From CADCVT01 sp036389485 (GTDB lineage Bacteria > Actinomycetota > Thermoleophilia > Solirubrobacterales > Solirubrobacteraceae): a DNA stretch of 33,144 nt. The notes below the pieces were generated by a model that had not been told where the DNA came from, did no database searches, and was given only the letters and a program-made list of their open reading frames with translations. Within the stretch, counting starts at the first letter, position 1; each line of letters starts with the position of its first letter. Positions 6,590 to 15,374 of this stretch are shown here, one piece after another. The stretch is taken from assembly GCA_036389485.1 (NCBI GenBank), contig DASVPR010000016.1, positions 1-33,144 on the forward strand, in the 5' to 3' direction. The position numbers were made by a program, and so were the translations under genes.

Positions 6590-8320
6590 ATGCGGCGCAT
6601 CCTCGCCGTCGCCGCGACGGTCCTCGCTGCGCTGCTCGCCGCGGCGCCCGCGTCCGCGGCGACGTTCACCAACGAGGGGGCCGCCGTCGCGATCCCGGGC
6701 GACTCGGCGATCCCCGTGAGCGGCCTCGAGGGCCCGATCACCGACGTGAACGTGACGCTGAACGGCGTCGCGCACACCCGGCCGGACGACATCGACATCA
6801 TCCTCGTCTCGCCGAGCGACACGCGGGTGATGCTCATGTCCGATGCGTGCGGGGACGGCGACATCGCCGGCCGCGACTTCACCTTCGACGACGACGCCGC
6901 GGGGCCGCTGAGCGACAACGGCGAGTGCCCGACCGGCACGTACGACCCGACCGACTACGAGCCCGCCAGCGGCAGTGAGCCGGGCGGCGTCGAGTACCTG
7001 CAGCTCAACGGCTTCAACGGCGAGGTCGCGAACGGGACCTGGCGCATCCAGACCGACGACGACACGGCCGGCGAGACCGGCGACATCGCGAACGGCTGGA
7101 GCATCACGATCACGAGCGCGGGCACCCCGCCGATCACGATCTCCTCCGGCAACCAGGCCTTCGGGCCCGCGACGCCCTTCCCCGCCGAGCTCGACGCCGT
7201 CGTCGACGATCCGGCGGTGATCACCGACCTCGACATCACCCTCCACGGCCTCACGCACCAGGACCCGAAGCACATCGACATGTTCGTCGAGGGCCCCGGC
7301 GGCCAGAAGGCGTGGATCATGTCCGACGTCTGCCCCGGCCTCCCGATGAAGCTCGCGGAGATCAGGGCCGACGAGGAGGCGCCGAACCCGTTCAACTCCG
7401 CCGAGGGCTGCGGCTCGGGCACCTTCGCGCCCTTCAACTTCGACGAGGGGCTGGGGGACTCGGACACGTTCCCCGCTCCGGCGCCCGCCTCGCCGGGGGC
7501 CGAGACGCTCTCGACCTTCGACCTCACCGATCCGAACGGCACGTGGAAGCTGTGGATCCAGGACGACTCCGAGGGCCGCGCCGGCTTCATCAACGGCTTC
7601 TGGGGGCTCGAGATGACGACCCGGCCCGCCGCGAGCGTGAACTTCGCCGTCGGCGCGCAGACCGTGCGCGAGGGCGACACGCTCATCCTCGACGTCGTGC
7701 GCAGCGCGGACGGCGCGACGATGGGCCGCGGCTCGATCGTGGTCGCCACCCAGAGCGGCACCGCGCAGGCCGGGTCGGACTTCGTGCCCGTCTCCGAGAC
7801 GGTGACGTTCGAGCCCGGCCAGACGACCAAGACCGTCTCGATCCCGGTCATCGCCGACGGGGACGGCGAGGCCACGCAGGACTTCAGCGTCGCGCTCGGC
7901 CAGCGGGAGGGCGACGCCAGGGCCGGCACGCCCGCCGCGCTCGGCGTCACGATCCTCGCCGACCCCAACGCGCCGCGCGACGACATCCCGACCGGCAACG
8001 AGGACAAGCCGGCGCCGCAGCCGTTCACGCCGGCCAACACGATCCGGTCGGCGACCACGACCAGGCGCTGCCACCGCCGCGGCGCCCGCATCCAGTTCAG
8101 CCCGCAGATGCCCGCCGGCGTCGCGATCCTCCGCAGCGAGGTCTACGTCAACGGCCGCAAGATCGAGGACAACATCGGCGTGTCCGCCGTCGCCCCGATC
8201 AGGCTGACGATGACCGGCAGGCGGATGCGCGTGCGGATCAAGCTGACCTCGCACGACGGCCGCGTCGTGACGATCCGGCGGACGTTCCGCCGCTGCTCCG
8301 CGCGCAGGGAGAAGCGCTAG
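6590..8320 (+). CDS. Secreted protein with two P-domain-like repeats and a Calx-beta domain
   Basis: 576 residues with a signal peptide 1-23 (cleavage after ASA). Residues about 25-176 and 183-345 are two copies of a proprotein-convertase P-domain-like beta-jellyroll: each has a strand pair TDVNVTLNG or TDLDITLHG, an acidic DDIDI or KHIDM segment, and a closing NGTWRIQTDDD or NGTWKLWIQDD motif. Residues about 348-456 resemble a Calx-beta domain (TVREGDTLILDVVR, GTAQAGSDFVP, FEPGQTTKTVSIPV). The tail (488-576) is strongly basic with two cysteines. No catalytic domain is seen, so an adhesin or surface-structural role is the inference. The ATG at 6590 has GGAGA ten bases upstream and gives a canonical signal peptide; the ATG at 6566, with GAGG, would add eight residues. 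Its stop abuts the convergent acyl-CoA ligase gene. Confidence 0.8.
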   Translation: MRRILAVAATVLAALLAAAPASAATFTNEGAAVAIPGDSAIPVSGLEGPITDVNVTLNGVAHTRPDDIDIILVSPSDTRVMLMSDACGDGDIAGRDFTFDDDAAGPLSDNGECPTGTYDPTDYEPASGSEPGGVEYLQLNGFNGEVANGTWRIQTDDDTAGETGDIANGWSITITSAGTPPITISSGNQAFGPATPFPAELDAVVDDPAVITDLDITLHGLTHQDPKHIDMFVEGPGGQKAWIMSDVCPGLPMKLAEIRADEEAPNPFNSAEGCGSGTFAPFNFDEGLGDSDTFPAPAPASPGAETLSTFDLTDPNGTWKLWIQDDSEGRAGFINGFWGLEMTTRPAASVNFAVGAQTVREGDTLILDVVRSADGATMGRGSIVVATQSGTAQAGSDFVPVSETVTFEPGQTTKTVSIPVIADGDGEATQDFSVALGQREGDARAGTPAALGVTILADPNAPRDDIPTGNEDKPAPQPFTPANTIRSATTTRRCHRRGARIQFSPQMPAGVAILRSEVYVNGRKIEDNIGVSAVAPIRLTMTGRRMRVRIKLTSHDGRVVTIRRTFRRCSARREKR

Positions 8321-10141
8321 CTACTCCGCGTAGAGCGCCTCGATCTCCTCCTCGTACTTCTCGAGGATCGGCTTGCGCTTGAGCTTCATCGTCGGGGTCA
8401 GCTCGTCGCCGCCCGGCTCCCAGTCGCCCTCGATGATGTGGAACTTCTTCACCTGCTCGACTCGCGAGAGCTGCTCGTTGGCCTTGTCGACCTCGGCCTG
8501 CACCGCGTCGCGCACCTTCTCGTTCTTGGCGAGCGCCCCGAGCGACGTGTCGTCGATGCCGTTCTTCCTCGCCCAGCCGGGCGCGCCGTCGGCGTCGAGC
8601 ACGATCAGCGCGACGTTGTACTTGCGCCGGTCGCCGATGACCGCCGCCTGGCCGATGAGCGGGCCGGCCGACTTGAGCTCGGACTCGATGTTCGCCGGCG
8701 ACATGTTCTTGCCGGCGGCGTTGATGATGAGCTCCTTCTTGCGGTCGACGATCTTGACGTAGCCGTCCTCGTCGATCTCCGCGACGTCGCCGGTGTGCAG
8801 CCAGCCGTCCTTGAGCTCCTCCTTCGTCTTGTCCGGCTGGTTGCGGTAGCCCTTCATGACGAACGGGCCCTTGACGAGCAGCTCGCCGTCCTCGGCGAGC
8901 TTGACCTCGCAGCCGGGCGCCGGCGGGCCGACCGTGCCGATCTTCACCTTTCCGCGCGGCGGGTTGGTCGTGCCGTAGCCGCACGTCTCGCTCATGCCCC
9001 ACAGCTCGGCGATCGGGACGCCGATGGCGTGGAAGAACTCGAGCACCTCCGGCGGCGTCGGCGCGGCGCCGACGTTGCATGCCTCCAGCTCGTCGAGGCC
9101 GAGCGCCTTGCGCAGGTGGACGAACAGGTTCTCGTCGGCCTCCTGCACCGCCTTGGCGAGCTCCTCGGGGACCTCCTCGCCCGCCTGCTCGAGGCGCACC
9201 TTCTTGATCGCGGCCTCGAGCGCCTTCTTCGCGCCCTCCGCCTGCTCCTCCGGCGCGCTCGCCAGCTTCGACTCGAGCCCGGCCTTCAGCTTCTCCCAGA
9301 TCCGCGGCACGGCGAAGAACCAGTTCGGCCGCACCTCCGGGAGGAACTCGACGATCTTGCGCGGGTCGTCGCAGATCGTGACCTCCAGCCCGAGCACGAT
9401 CGGGATGTAGTGGTGCGCGTTGCGCTCGGCGACGTGCGCGTTGGGCAGCCACGAGATCACGCGCCCCTCGGGCGGGAAGTCGATGAGCTGCTTGAAGCCC
9501 TCGATCGACTTGATCAGGTTGTCGTGGGTCAGCTCGACGCCCTTCGGCGGGCCGGTGGTGCCCGAGGTGTAGATGAGCGTCAGCAGGTCCTCCGGCTTGA
9601 CCTTCGCGGCCGACGCCTCGGCGTCGAACTCCGGGTCCGGGTCGTCCTCGACGTCCGACAGCCTCAGGCAGCCCTCGGGCGCGTCGCCCTCGGTCACCAC
9701 GACGACGTGCTCGAGGTCGGGCAGGTCGTCGCGGATCTTCTGGAACCGGTCGGCGAACTGCTCGTCGATGATCGCGATCTTCGCGCCGGCGTCGCCGACG
9801 ACGTACTTGATCTGCTCCGGCGACGCGGTGACGTAGAGCGAGAACGGCGTCGCCCCGATCGTCATGCCCGCGAGGTCGGCGAGGTGGAACTCGAACTGGT
9901 TCGGGAACATCAGGGCGAGCGTGTCGCCCTTGCGCAGCCCGAGCTTGTAGAGCCCGGCGGCCAGCTTGTCGACGCGCTGGCGCAGCGCGCCCCACGTGAT
10001 CGAGAAGGCGTCGCCCTTCGTGCGGATCGCGGTCCGCGACGGGTGCTCCGCGGCCGTCCGGTGGAAGGCCTCGATGACGGTCTTGGCGCCGACGTCCTCC
10101 TCGAGAGGCGTCTCGGCGCGGTCGACGGTGCTGCTCTCCAT
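8321..10141 (-). CDS. Long-chain acyl-CoA synthetase (AMP-binding, FadD15-like)
   Basis: 606 residues of an ANL-superfamily adenylating enzyme that activates fatty acids to acyl-CoA via acyl-AMP. Motifs: YTSGTTGPPKG at 191-201 (P-loop), WLPNAHVAERN (A4-like, typical of long-chain ligases), WGMSETCG (A5), DGWLHTGD (A7), IVDRKKELI followed by NAAGKNMSP (A8), and PTMKLKR near the C-terminus, which carries the likely catalytic lysine. A charged helical insert (residues about 290-350, Glu/Lys/Ala-rich) is typical of the FadD15 group. The ATG at 10141 has a strong GAGGGGAG Shine-Dalgarno sequence. It follows rseP by 18 bases on the same strand, so cotranscription with dxr-rseP is likely. Chain-length specificity cannot be read. 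Confidence 0.93.
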   Translation of the reverse strand: MESSTVDRAETPLEEDVGAKTVIEAFHRTAAEHPSRTAIRTKGDAFSITWGALRQRVDKLAAGLYKLGLRKGDTLALMFPNQFEFHLADLAGMTIGATPFSLYVTASPEQIKYVVGDAGAKIAIIDEQFADRFQKIRDDLPDLEHVVVVTEGDAPEGCLRLSDVEDDPDPEFDAEASAAKVKPEDLLTLIYTSGTTGPPKGVELTHDNLIKSIEGFKQLIDFPPEGRVISWLPNAHVAERNAHHYIPIVLGLEVTICDDPRKIVEFLPEVRPNWFFAVPRIWEKLKAGLESKLASAPEEQAEGAKKALEAAIKKVRLEQAGEEVPEELAKAVQEADENLFVHLRKALGLDELEACNVGAAPTPPEVLEFFHAIGVPIAELWGMSETCGYGTTNPPRGKVKIGTVGPPAPGCEVKLAEDGELLVKGPFVMKGYRNQPDKTKEELKDGWLHTGDVAEIDEDGYVKIVDRKKELIINAAGKNMSPANIESELKSAGPLIGQAAVIGDRRKYNVALIVLDADGAPGWARKNGIDDTSLGALAKNEKVRDAVQAEVDKANEQLSRVEQVKKFHIIEGDWEPGGDELTPTMKLKRKPILEKYEEEIEALYAE

Positions 10142-10159
10142 CCCAAACTCCCCTCGTGA

Positions 10160-11260
10160 TCAACGAAGTCGATCGAACGTCCCGTCCCTGAATCGTTCCA
10201 CGTCGTTCGTGAACCCAATCAGGAACAGGACCATGATGAGCATGAAGCCGACGACGCTCGCCTTCTCCATCGTCCTGAACGGGATGGCGCGGCCGCGCAC
10301 CTTCTCGGCCAGCGCCCAGAAGATGTGCCCTCCGTCGAGCGGCAGGAACGGGAAGAGGTTGATGACCGCGAGCGACAGCGAGATGAACCCGAGGATCGAC
10401 ACCGCGCGGCCCGGGTCGAACTCGAGCGTCCGCCGCGTGGCCTCGTAGCCGCCGACGATGCTCCCGACCTCGTCGCGCTTCTTCGCGCTGTAGAAGATCC
10501 CCGCGATCGTCTTGACCGTCTCGCGCGTGATGACCCACATCGCCGTGACGCTCTCGCCCGCCGCGGCGCCGAACGCCCACGTCCTGTCGCTCGGCTCGAA
10601 GCCGAAGCCCACGAGCGGCCGCTTCTGCTTGGCGTCGTAGCGCGGGGTCACCGTGAGCGTCACCTCGCGGCCGCCCCGCACCACGGTCAGCCTCGCCGCC
10701 TCGGAGGCCGTGCAGCCTTCGACCTGCCGGCCCGGGCAGCGGTGCGTCCCGATCTGGTCGCGCAGCTGCTCCGGCGTGCCGCGGCGGCCGTCCACCGCGA
10801 CGAGCCGGTCGCCCACCCGCAGCACGCCCTCCCCCGGCGTGCCCTTGTGGACCTCGGCGATGACCGGGATCGGGTTCTTGTAGTCCGGCAGCGTGACGAA
10901 CGTGTAGTAGCCCCACAGGATCAGGAACGCGAGGACGAGGTTGACCGCCGGGCCCGCCGCGATCACGACGATCCGCTTCCACACCGGCTGCCGGTAGAAG
11001 GCCCGGTGAGCGACCTCCGGCGGGAGGTCCTCGTGCGGGTTCATCCCGCTGATCTTCACGTAGCCGCCCAGCGGGATCGAGGCGATCCCGTACGTCGTCT
11101 CGCCCCTCTGCACCTTCCACAGCCAGGGACCGAAGAACAGCGAGAACCGCTCGACGCGCATGCCGACGGCCTTCGCGGCGGCGAAGTGCCCGGCCTCGTG
11201 CAGGACCACGAGCAGCGCGATACCGACGAACGTCAGCACCGCGGCGAGGACGACCGTCAC
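10160..11260 (-). CDS. rseP: Site-2 intramembrane zinc metalloprotease (RseP/RasP family)
   Basis: 366 residues. The first transmembrane helix contains the zinc motif HEAGH (His21, Glu22, His25). A PDZ-like domain lies around 120-210 (EGVLRVGDRLVAVDGRRG), and the third metal ligand, the Asp of LDGGH, is near 309, followed by a last hydrophobic helix. It cleaves transmembrane substrates such as anti-sigma factors or signal-peptide remnants. The GTG at 11260 overlaps the dxr stop in GTGA, so translation is coupled and the HEAGH motif falls at its usual N-terminal place. Short insertions around Cys residues in the PDZ region (RCPGRQVEGC) could form a disulfide. Confidence 0.93.
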   Translation of the reverse strand: MTVVLAAVLTFVGIALLVVLHEAGHFAAAKAVGMRVERFSLFFGPWLWKVQRGETTYGIASIPLGGYVKISGMNPHEDLPPEVAHRAFYRQPVWKRIVVIAAGPAVNLVLAFLILWGYYTFVTLPDYKNPIPVIAEVHKGTPGEGVLRVGDRLVAVDGRRGTPEQLRDQIGTHRCPGRQVEGCTASEAARLTVVRGGREVTLTVTPRYDAKQKRPLVGFGFEPSDRTWAFGAAAGESVTAMWVITRETVKTIAGIFYSAKKRDEVGSIVGGYEATRRTLEFDPGRAVSILGFISLSLAVINLFPFLPLDGGHIFWALAEKVRGRAIPFRTMEKASVVGFMLIMVLFLIGFTNDVERFRDGTFDRLR

Positions 11261-12405
11261 GCGCGCGCCCCGATCAGCTCCGCCGCGGCGGCGCGCGCCT
11301 CGCGGTCGGCTTCGTAGAGGGTCTCGAAGGCGTGGACGCGCCGGGCGGGCACCTTGCTCAGCGCCTCCTCGATGACCGCGGCGATGCCGAGGAACGGCAG
11401 GCGGCCCGCGAGGAACGCGTGCACCGCGACCTCGTTGGCGGCGTTCAGCACGCACGGCGCGGTGCCGCCGGCGGCCGCGGCCTCGCGCGCCAGCCGCAGG
11501 CAGGGGAAGGCGTCCTCGTCCACGGGCTCGAAGGTCAGCGCCGCGACCTCGGTCAGGTCGAGCGCGCGGACGGGGACGTCGACCCGTTCAGGGTGGTGCA
11601 GGGCGTAGGCGATGGGGACGCGCATGTCGGGGTGGCCGAGGTGCGCCAGCGCCGCGCCGTCGCACAGCAGGACGTACGAGTGGACGATCGACTGCGGATG
11701 CACGACGACATCGATCCGGTCGTACGGCGTCCCGAACAGGTGGTGGGCCTCGATGACCTCGAGGCCCTTGTTCATCAGCGTCGCCGAGTCGATGGTGATC
11801 TTGCCACCCATGGCCCATGTTGGATGGGCCAGGGCCTCCTGAACGGTCACCCCATCAAGCTCCTCGCGCGTGCGGCCGCGGAACGGCCCGCCGGACGCCG
11901 TCAGGACGAGCTTGTCGACCGCGCCGGGCCGCTCGCTCGACAGCAGCTGGTGCAGCGCCGAGTGCTCGGAGTCGACGGGGATGATCTGGGCGCCGGTCGC
12001 CTCGGCCAGCGCGGTGACGAGCTCGCCGCCGACGACGAGCGACTCCTTGTTGGCGAGCGCGAGGTCGATCCCCTCTCCGAGGGTCGCGACGGTCGGCCCC
12101 AGGCCCGCCGAGCCGACGAGCGCGTTGAGCACGAGGTCGGCGCCGGACTCGAGCACGAGCCGCACGAGCCCCTCCGGGCCGGCCAGGACCTCGCCGTCGG
12201 TCCACGCCTCGGCGGCGCGCGCCGCGGCGTCCGCGTCGTTGAGCGCGATGCGCTTGACGCCGAAGCGCCGCGCCTGGTCAACCAGCGCCTCCCACGACCG
12301 CTCGGCGGACAGGCCCGCGAGCGCGAAGCCGCCCGAGCGCTCGACGACGTCGAGCGCCTGCGTGCCGATGGAGCCGGTCGAGCCGAGGATCAGGAGACGG
12401 CGCAC
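11257..12405 (-). CDS. dxr: 1-deoxy-D-xylulose 5-phosphate reductoisomerase
   Basis: First committed enzyme of the MEP pathway: NADPH-dependent rearrangement and reduction of DXP to MEP. Clear motifs are LILGSTGSIGTQALDV at the N-terminus (NADPH site), ALANKESLV, IPVDSEHSA (metal ligands Asp and Glu), and the substrate loop and second metal site HPTWAMGGKITIDSATLMNKGLEVIEAH, here split into shorter runs: TWAMGGKIT and NKGLEVIEAH. Length about 382 residues is normal. The start is uncertain: GTG at 12405 places the NADPH motif at the usual distance, while an upstream in-frame GTG at 12429 adds eight residues; neither has a convincing Shine-Dalgarno sequence, and both lie in a 13-bp hairpin. It overlaps rseP by four bases. 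Confidence 0.95.
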   Translation of the reverse strand: MRRLLILGSTGSIGTQALDVVERSGGFALAGLSAERSWEALVDQARRFGVKRIALNDADAAARAAEAWTDGEVLAGPEGLVRLVLESGADLVLNALVGSAGLGPTVATLGEGIDLALANKESLVVGGELVTALAEATGAQIIPVDSEHSALHQLLSSERPGAVDKLVLTASGGPFRGRTREELDGVTVQEALAHPTWAMGGKITIDSATLMNKGLEVIEAHHLFGTPYDRIDVVVHPQSIVHSYVLLCDGAALAHLGHPDMRVPIAYALHHPERVDVPVRALDLTEVAALTFEPVDEDAFPCLRLAREAAAAGGTAPCVLNAANEVAVHAFLAGRLPFLGIAAVIEEALSKVPARRVHAFETLYEADREARAAAAELIGARA

Positions 12406-12436
12406 GGGGTGCCCATTGAAGCAGGGCACCCCGTGC
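12402..12436 (-). repeat. Perfect 13-bp inverted repeat over the dxr start region
   Basis: The arms 12402-12414 (GCACGGGGTGCCC) and 12424-12436 (GGGCACCCCGTGC) are perfect reverse complements with a nine-base loop. The hairpin lies 12 bases after the stop of the upstream peptidase gene. It could act as a terminator for that gene, although no U-run follows, or as a translation-controlling structure for dxr, because both candidate GTG starts (12429 and 12405) are within its arms. Confidence 0.75.
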
Positions 12437-12448
12437 TGCTTTCACCGT

Positions 12449-15322
12449 CTAGCGGCGGCGGGCGCGGCGGGGCTGGCGCAGCGCGAACGAGCGCCGGGCG
12501 GTCAGCCGCCGGCCCTGCGCGTCGGTCGCGATGCCGACGAGCGCGAACCGGACGCGGTGCGCGCGGCGCAGCCTGCGCTTGGCCTGCTTCGTGAACCGGA
12601 GCTTGAACGTCTTCCGGCCGCTGAAGCGCTTCCGCGGGCCGCCCGCCGCGACCCGCAGCGAGCGCAGCTTGTAGAGCTTGGCGGTCTTGCGGTCCACCAG
12701 CAGGTACACCCGCGGCAGGCAGGCCGGGCTGCACCGGACGCGCGCCCGGATCCCGAGCCGGAGCGCCCGCCGGATCCGGCGGCGGTCGATCGCCACCGCG
12801 AAGCGCAGGAAGTCGCTGATCGCCGACGCCCTGACGTCGCCGGTCTGGTTCGCCGCGCCCCGCCCGGCGGCCTCGCAGGCCCCGACCGTGCGCCGCTCGC
12901 CGCGCGACACCTCGACCTTCTCCTCGCCGAGGAGGTTGCCGTTCTTGTCGTAGCAGGAGAGCTCCCACGCCTCGACCGCCGGCGGGATGATGCGCTCGGT
13001 CCCTGGCGCGGCCGCGAACAGGTCGATCGACCCGCTGTACGGCAGGGCCGCCGAGAAGTTCGTGATCCGCACGATGTACTTCCCGGGCCGCGGGTTCGGG
13101 TACTGGATGAGCTCGTCGGCGGCGAAGCTCCCGGTGCTCGACGCCGCGAGGTTCTCCGGCGTCACCGAGCCCTCGTAGAGGTACAGGTCGTAGTCGTCCT
13201 GCCCCTCGACGTTGAGCAGCACCTGGAGGAGGCGGTTCGCGTCCGGCGTGACCTCGACCTCGATGTCGCGCGGCATCCGCGGCGCCACCGGCACCGGCGA
13301 GGAGATGTCGGTCGACGTCGTCGGCTCGGCGGCCACGTCGCTGACCTTGCGCTCCTTCATGACGATCGGCCGCGTGGACGGGTTGACGTGCCACTCGAAC
13401 TTCCGCTCGTCGCCGACCGTGATCTCGTCGGTCAGCGTGTCGGTGAACGTCCGCGCCGGGCCGGTCTCGCCGGTCTCCTCGTTGGTGATCACCGGCGCCG
13501 TCTCGGTCGCGAACTGCTTGCGCAGCTTGACGACCGCGCCCGCGGGCGCACGCCCCTCGAGCACGGAGTGCTTGGAGGCGTCAGCCGTGTGCTCCTGGGC
13601 AAGGAAGTACGCGGCGCGGTTGCCCTTGCCGGCGTAGTCGCCCGCGCCGACGTACTCGGCGACGTTCTCCTCGTAGGGCGGGTGGAACTCGTCGGGCCCG
13701 ATCTCGAACGTGAAGCCGAAGCCGCCGGTCGCGTAGTACGACCAGTCCTCGGTCGTGCCCGACGTGTCGTACAGCGTGTACGACGCGCCGCTGCGGTAGC
13801 CGTTGTTCGCGGCCATCGCGTCGCCGAGCGCCTTGTATGCGGGCTCGTCCGGCGTCTCGCCCTGCGACCGCAGCCCCGGCGGGCGCAGCAGCAGGTTCGA
13901 GAACGTGTGGTTGGTGATCAGCGTGACGACCTGGTTCCTGGAGACGAGGTCCCTGATGTTCTGCGTCTCGGGCTCCGAGAACGCATCGGCGCCGCGGTAG
14001 GTGTCGTCGTCGACCGCCAGCGACGCCCCCGGGCCGCCCCAGAAGCCGCCGTAGTTGCGGTTGGGATCGACGCCGAGCTGGCGGTTGTCGCTGTTGCCGC
14101 ACTCGCCCTCCTGCGGCGTCTCGTAGTCCTTGACGCGGCAGTTGCGGCGCTTGTAGGCGAACGTGCCGCCGTTGATGTCGGCGAGCAGGACCGCCGTGTA
14201 GGTCGGGTCGCTGATCGGCAGCTCCTGGTCGAGCTCCGGCGGGAGGTCGACGGCCGCGCCGGCGTTCCCCGCGTCGAACGGGCTCTCCCGCGACAGGTTG
14301 AAGCCGTCGACGTTCATGACCGGCACGACGATCGTGCGCGTCTTGTTGACCAGCCGCGTGACCCGGTCGTCCTTGCCGTAGCCGTTGATCAGCTCGTAGG
14401 CCCACTCCATCGGGTGCTCGGCCGAGGGCCACTCGCGAGCGTGGTGCACGCCGATCTGGAGGAAGGCGGGCTTGCCGTCGTCGACGTTGACGTTCTGCGC
14501 GATCTCGATGCCGAGGACGTCGCGGCCCTCGAGGCTCTTGTTCTTGAGCGTGATGAGCTTGACCAGCCCCGGGTGTTCCTGGGCGAGCTGCTTGAGCTCG
14601 TTCTCGATGTCGGCGAGGTGGCGGTAGTCGTCGCGGCCGGACGGCAGCTCCGATCGCCGGGTGCGCGCGGCGTAGCGAGCGTTGGCGACCATGTTCGCCG
14701 CGTCGAGCTTCTCCAGGTCGGGCGTCTTGACGCGGTACTCGAAGCCCGCGCGCGACAGCGCGGCCTTCTCGGCCTCGCCGTGGACGAGCACGTCGAGGCT
14801 GTGCTCGGTGCCGCTGTGGACCTCGTCGAAGCCGAGGTTGAGCAGGCGCGTCTTGTCCTTCGGCGTCGCGGTCTCGACGGTCACGAGGCTCCACGGCTCG
14901 CGCGCGCCGGCGTCCTGGGTCTTCAGCGCGATCGTCGTGACGTCGGCCCGCAGCGCGCCGGAGCCGGAGCGGCGGCACGCCTGGACGACGAGCTGCTGAC
15001 CCTTTGCGACGAAGCCCTCCGCGACCTCCGCCGCATCCGGCCCGGCCGCGCCGGCGACCGGACGGCCGCTCAGCGCGTCGAAGATCGCGACGTCCCAGTC
15101 GCCGGATCCGGCGGTGCGCAGCGTCACGAGCCCGGTGTCGCGCGCGACGTAGCGCTGCTGCTGGACGCCCGGCCCACTGCGCGGGGCGGCGTGACAGGGA
15201 CGATCCTGCGCCACCGAGGCGGTGAAGCGGAGGGTCGAGCGGTCGAGCGCCACGGCGCTGGAGGGAACGACGACCGCGAGCGTGAGGGCAGCCGTAAGAG
15301 ACCGGAAAAGCAGGCTTCGCAT
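12449..15322 (-). CDS. Secreted M14-family zinc carboxypeptidase, copy 1
   Basis: 957 residues. Signal peptide 1-25; residues about 35-125 form a PPC-like beta-domain (GDWDVAIFDALSG); a propeptide-like segment follows (145-230). The catalytic M14 domain has zinc ligands His294 and Glu297 in HHAREW, His472 in TNHTF, the substrate-binding DPNRNY at 419-424, and the catalytic Glu540 in FTFEIGP. Cys395 and Cys408 could be paired. A second PPC-like beta-domain (about 690-800, DDYDLYLYEG) and a basic C-terminal module with CSPAC end the protein. It removes C-terminal residues from peptides outside the cell; specificity is not readable. It is a paralogue of the neighbouring gene, with 52 bases between them. 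The ATG at 15322 gives a normal signal peptide. Confidence 0.9.
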   Translation of the reverse strand: MRSLLFRSLTAALTLAVVVPSSAVALDRSTLRFTASVAQDRPCHAAPRSGPGVQQQRYVARDTGLVTLRTAGSGDWDVAIFDALSGRPVAGAAGPDAAEVAEGFVAKGQQLVVQACRRSGSGALRADVTTIALKTQDAGAREPWSLVTVETATPKDKTRLLNLGFDEVHSGTEHSLDVLVHGEAEKAALSRAGFEYRVKTPDLEKLDAANMVANARYAARTRRSELPSGRDDYRHLADIENELKQLAQEHPGLVKLITLKNKSLEGRDVLGIEIAQNVNVDDGKPAFLQIGVHHAREWPSAEHPMEWAYELINGYGKDDRVTRLVNKTRTIVVPVMNVDGFNLSRESPFDAGNAGAAVDLPPELDQELPISDPTYTAVLLADINGGTFAYKRRNCRVKDYETPQEGECGNSDNRQLGVDPNRNYGGFWGGPGASLAVDDDTYRGADAFSEPETQNIRDLVSRNQVVTLITNHTFSNLLLRPPGLRSQGETPDEPAYKALGDAMAANNGYRSGASYTLYDTSGTTEDWSYYATGGFGFTFEIGPDEFHPPYEENVAEYVGAGDYAGKGNRAAYFLAQEHTADASKHSVLEGRAPAGAVVKLRKQFATETAPVITNEETGETGPARTFTDTLTDEITVGDERKFEWHVNPSTRPIVMKERKVSDVAAEPTTSTDISSPVPVAPRMPRDIEVEVTPDANRLLQVLLNVEGQDDYDLYLYEGSVTPENLAASSTGSFAADELIQYPNPRPGKYIVRITNFSAALPYSGSIDLFAAAPGTERIIPPAVEAWELSCYDKNGNLLGEEKVEVSRGERRTVGACEAAGRGAANQTGDVRASAISDFLRFAVAIDRRRIRRALRLGIRARVRCSPACLPRVYLLVDRKTAKLYKLRSLRVAAGGPRKRFSGRKTFKLRFTKQAKRRLRRAHRVRFALVGIATDAQGRRLTARRSFALRQPRRARRR

Positions 15323-15374
15323 GTAGGCGCCAACGAGCGCGAGCAGCGGAACTTGCGACCCGAAGCCGCGAGCC

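Noticed and set aside
12402..12436. Hairpin called as a standard intrinsic terminator
   Set aside because: No U-run follows and the stem contains the dxr start codons, so it is listed as a repeat with two possible roles.
15323..15374. Regulatory element between the two peptidase genes
   Set aside because: The 52 bases show no convincing hairpin or promoter pair by eye.
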